This document shows positions 7,052-8,767 of a stretch of DNA of 8,767 nucleotides, in pieces. The position numbers and the translations under genes were made by a program. Origin of the DNA: JADHUC01 sp964617665 (GTDB taxonomy: Bacteria; Planctomycetota; Planctomycetia; Pirellulales; Pirellulaceae); contig CAZUAH010000576.1 of the NCBI GenBank assembly GCA_964617665.1, positions 1 through 8,767 of the forward strand, in the 5' to 3' direction. Under the pieces are notes generated by a model. It worked only from the letters and a program-made list of their open reading frames with translations, was not told the origin of the DNA and did no database searches. Numbering within the stretch: position 1 is the stretch's first letter; each line of letters begins with the position of its first letter.

Positions 7052-7432
7052 TGATTCACACTCGCCCCTTACCCTACAGCACGAGATCGGACAATAGTCT
7101 CCCTGGACTTTCCCGCCGTCGGCTTTCGCGGCGCTGTTCGTGTTCTATGGGCGCCTTTGGCTAACCGACCATCTGCTTCACTGAAGAAGAGAACCGCCCT
7201 GGCATACTTCGCTCGATCGAGCACTTGCTCGATGTTCTTTTCCGTATCGCTGACCTGCTTTGTGACCGCTCCGTAGCAGCTCCTGTCATTCGCAAAATAA
7301 CCTAGCATCGTATCAGCGGCCCAACGGGAATGGATTCAGCACTGTTTGACCTCGCGGGCGATTCCGAGATAATAGGTATATCTGACGCGGCTTCAAATCC
7401 CATCGCCGATTCTTGAGCAGAGGAGCGGTCGG
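7052..7432. other. Intergenic stretch without a convincing gene
   Basis: About 380 bases lie between recognisable integrase sequence and the stress protein gene. The right end holds the promoter at 7346-7373. A 79-codon minus-strand frame (7069-7308) has an ATG but no ribosome site and does not resemble an integrase N-terminus, so I do not call it. I see no tRNA, attachment-site repeat or strong hairpin here. The stretch may be decayed mobile DNA. Confidence 0.5.
7346..7373 (+). promoter_or_regulatory. Probable sigma-70-type promoter of the universal stress protein gene
   Basis: TTGACC at 7346-7351 and GATAAT at 7368-7373 each match the housekeeping consensus at five of six positions, with a 16-base spacer. 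Transcription would start near 7380 and leave a 5' untranslated leader of about 50 bases before ATG at 7433. This is the best promoter-like match I found in the window. Planctomycete promoters are not always of this type, so the call is moderate. Confidence 0.55.
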
Positions 7433-7897
7433 ATGATTCAACTAGCACGCATCCTACTTCCTACCGATTTCAGCGAATTCTCGTCCGAGGCGACAAACTA
7501 TGCCTGTGCGTTTACCGAGCAATTCGATGCCGAATTGCATTTGCTGCATGTCTTGGAGGTTCACCCAAGCGCGACACCTGATTTTGCGGTGGGCCTCGCC
7601 CTGCCAAGCCGAATCAAAGAGTCGAGGGAAGCTGCTGAAGGGGCACTGGAAAGTGTCCTCGACTTGAAATGGACGGATGGTCGCACGGTCGTCAAAGCAG
7701 TGGCCGAAGGGGCTCCGTTTTTGGAGATCGTCAGGTACGCGAAGCGACATGATGTTGACCTGATTGTCATGGGCACGCATGGTCGATCTGGCTTGGTACA
7801 CGTACTGGTGGGCAGCGTTGCCGAAAGAGTGGTCCGCAAGGCTCCTTGCCCAGTGTTGACCGTGCGGCCAGAAGGACACCAGTTTGTCATGCCGTGA
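7433..7897 (+). CDS. Universal stress protein, UspA family
   Basis: A 154-residue single-domain Usp, the usual length. ATG at 7433 follows AGGAG at a spacing of 7. The N-terminal strand ARILLPTDFSEFSS (5-18) holds the conserved Asp12, and the second strand is LHLLHVLE (35-42). The C-terminal ATP-binding signature G-x2-G-x9-G-S is complete: Gly114, Gly117, Gly127 and Ser128 in the segment from MGTHGRSG onward. The last strand is CPVLTVR (139-145). It is therefore probably of the ATP-binding class, a cytoplasmic dimer helping cells survive stress or growth arrest; the molecular role of such proteins is mostly undefined. It has its own promoter and is transcribed towards the STAS gene, so it is a single-gene unit. 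There are 64 bases between the two converging genes and no obvious terminator hairpin. Confidence 0.95.
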   Translation: MIQLARILLPTDFSEFSSEATNYACAFTEQFDAELHLLHVLEVHPSATPDFAVGLALPSRIKESREAAEGALESVLDLKWTDGRTVVKAVAEGAPFLEIVRYAKRHDVDLIVMGTHGRSGLVHVLVGSVAERVVRKAPCPVLTVRPEGHQFVMP

Positions 7898-7961
7898 GGA
7901 TTCAGGTCCCGACCATGTGTTGCCGCAGGAAGCCGAGATGACTGCTGGCCCCGACTCGTCG

Positions 7962-8321
7962 TTAGCAGTCGACCAGGGCCGCTCCCGTGGTCTCGTGAAT
8001 ACTGAAGACCGTTCCCTCCAACCGCAACGAACGGAATATCTCGCGCGCTCCTGGAGAGAGCCGGGACAGCTTAAGGTTGCCGCCATGCTTGGCCAAACGC
8101 TTCTGCATCCCGAGTAAGCCACTAATGAGCGCCGTTGAACAGTACGTCATCTGTCGGAACTCTACCACGAGTAAGGGTGGACGTACCTCTTCGGCAAACT
8201 GAAGGAACTCCCCCTGAAGATCGGCGTAGTCGTCGGTGTTGAAGAACTGAGGATCGGCGAGCCGAATAACAGTCACTTCGTCTTCAAAGTGGACATCGAA
8301 GTACCGGTACTCTGAAATCAT
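7962..8321 (-). CDS. STAS-domain protein, anti-sigma factor antagonist type
   Basis: A 119-residue single STAS domain. ATG at 8321 is preceded by GGAGG at 8329-8333 with 7 bases between, a strong site that fixes the start. The strand VTVIRLADPQFFN (16-28), the helix from about 30, the central strand LLVVEF (50-55), and the segment MTYCSTALISGLLGMQKRL (58-76) follow the SpoIIAA/RsbV layout. Ser62, in CST, aligns with the phospho-acceptor serine of the usual D-S-S-G motif, but the acidic residue before it is Tyr60 here. The C-terminal part NLKLSRLSPGAREIFRSLRL (82-101) is the typical last strand and helix. Such proteins bind a partner kinase/anti-sigma factor and release it when dephosphorylated. 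No kinase or sigma factor is visible in this window, so the partner is unknown. It is a cytoplasmic regulator, possibly co-transcribed with the small gene upstream. Confidence 0.88.
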   Translation of the reverse strand: MISEYRYFDVHFEDEVTVIRLADPQFFNTDDYADLQGEFLQFAEEVRPPLLVVEFRQMTYCSTALISGLLGMQKRLAKHGGNLKLSRLSPGAREIFRSLRLEGTVFSIHETTGAALVDC

Positions 8322-8527
8322 ACTCCTACCTCCCTATCTTGTGACACCCGGATGCCGCCAACCTGGATTGGTCCCGTATCGGGCAATTTCGCCCAGATGA
8401 CGTATTGCCTCACCGTTGGCACGTCACGTTGCAGACGACAGCGAAAAGCCAGAGAAGCTAAACGAAAAGTCAACTTCAAGTATACTTCGGCCACAGCCGC
8501 ATAGCAAGCCATCACCGGTACAGATGG

Positions 8528-8713
8528 TCACTGGACGCCCGTTTGCAGACGTATCTTTGCTAAGATGTCCTCTACACTCATTCCCACATACTCTGGATGC
8601 TCGTCCTGGAATTCGGCCAGCTTCTGTTCGCGTTCCTCCGGAGTCATGTTGGCGACCTGCTCTTCTTCCTCTGCCAACTTCTGTTCCAATTCCCTTTCGG
8701 TTGCTTTGGGCAC
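8528..8713 (-). CDS. Small acidic helical protein of unknown function
   Basis: Sixty-one codons from GTG at 8713 to TGA at 8528. I do not recognise the family. The sequence is highly charged, Glu/Gln/Lys-rich and predicted by eye to be helical or coiled coil. It contains the block EQKLAE twice (residues 10-15 and 29-34), each time after an E-x-E or E-R-E context, so it may be built on a short duplication. The C-terminal part (GMSVEDILAKIR, 44-55) reads like a helix with normal coding character. The start is uncertain: purine-rich GGAGGAG abuts the GTG with no proper spacing, and an in-frame TGA at 8738-8740 limits any extension. It lies 206 bp upstream of the STAS gene in the same direction. 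It has no signal peptide or membrane segment and is probably cytoplasmic. Confidence 0.55.
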   Translation of the reverse strand: MPKATERELEQKLAEEEEQVANMTPEEREQKLAEFQDEHPEYVGMSVEDILAKIRLQTGVQ

Positions 8714-8767
8714 CTCCTCCGGCGGCCCAGATTCTCTTCACGATTGGGGATCATTTTGAGGGACTCC

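Noticed and set aside
7069..7308. Minus-strand open frame of 79 codons starting with ATG
   Set aside because: It has no ribosome binding site, no family resemblance, and does not look like the missing integrase N-terminus. I treat it as chance or decayed sequence.
7454..8122. Minus-strand open frame of 222 codons under the stress protein
   Set aside because: It is antisense to a universal stress protein with a complete ATP-binding signature, and it overlaps the STAS gene in another frame.

Overview
The window most likely comes from a planctomycete, probably of the Pirellulales type. This is inference from gene content: Tat-exported Gfo/Idh/MocA and DegT-family enzymes, an integrase whose active-site variants I remember from that phylum, and intergenic palindromes of the kind common there. 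No ribosomal or other phylogenetic marker gene is present, so the placement is not proven.

Region 1 (about 1-5972, all on the minus strand) is a run of four genes in one direction. In transcription order they are three diverged DegT/DnrJ/EryC1/StrS-type PLP aminotransferases (5972-4656, 4537-3182, 2970-1615) and a Gfo/Idh/MocA oxidoreductase-like protein (from 1507 and running off the left edge). All four begin with a twin-arginine (Tat) signal, and the oxidoreductase also has a possible lipobox. The aminotransferases keep the Schiff-base lysine and cofactor-binding aspartate. The oxidoreductase-like protein has Gln and Asn where the family usually has catalytic Lys and Asp. Each aminotransferase gene is followed by a different palindrome. 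The run looks like an exported amino-transfer system acting on a cyclitol-, sugar- or AHBA-like keto compound outside the cytoplasm; the substrate is unknown. This is the most interesting part of the window.

Region 2 (about 5973-7432) is a remnant of mobile DNA: a tyrosine recombinase that has lost its N-terminal half and any plausible start, followed by about 380 bases with no convincing gene. A good sigma-70-like promoter lies at the end of this stretch.

Region 3 (about 7433-8767) holds a universal stress protein on the plus strand. It converges with a STAS-domain protein of the anti-sigma-factor-antagonist type on the minus strand. Upstream of the STAS gene is a small acidic helical protein of unknown function. 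These are ordinary stress and signalling genes with no evident tie to Region 1.
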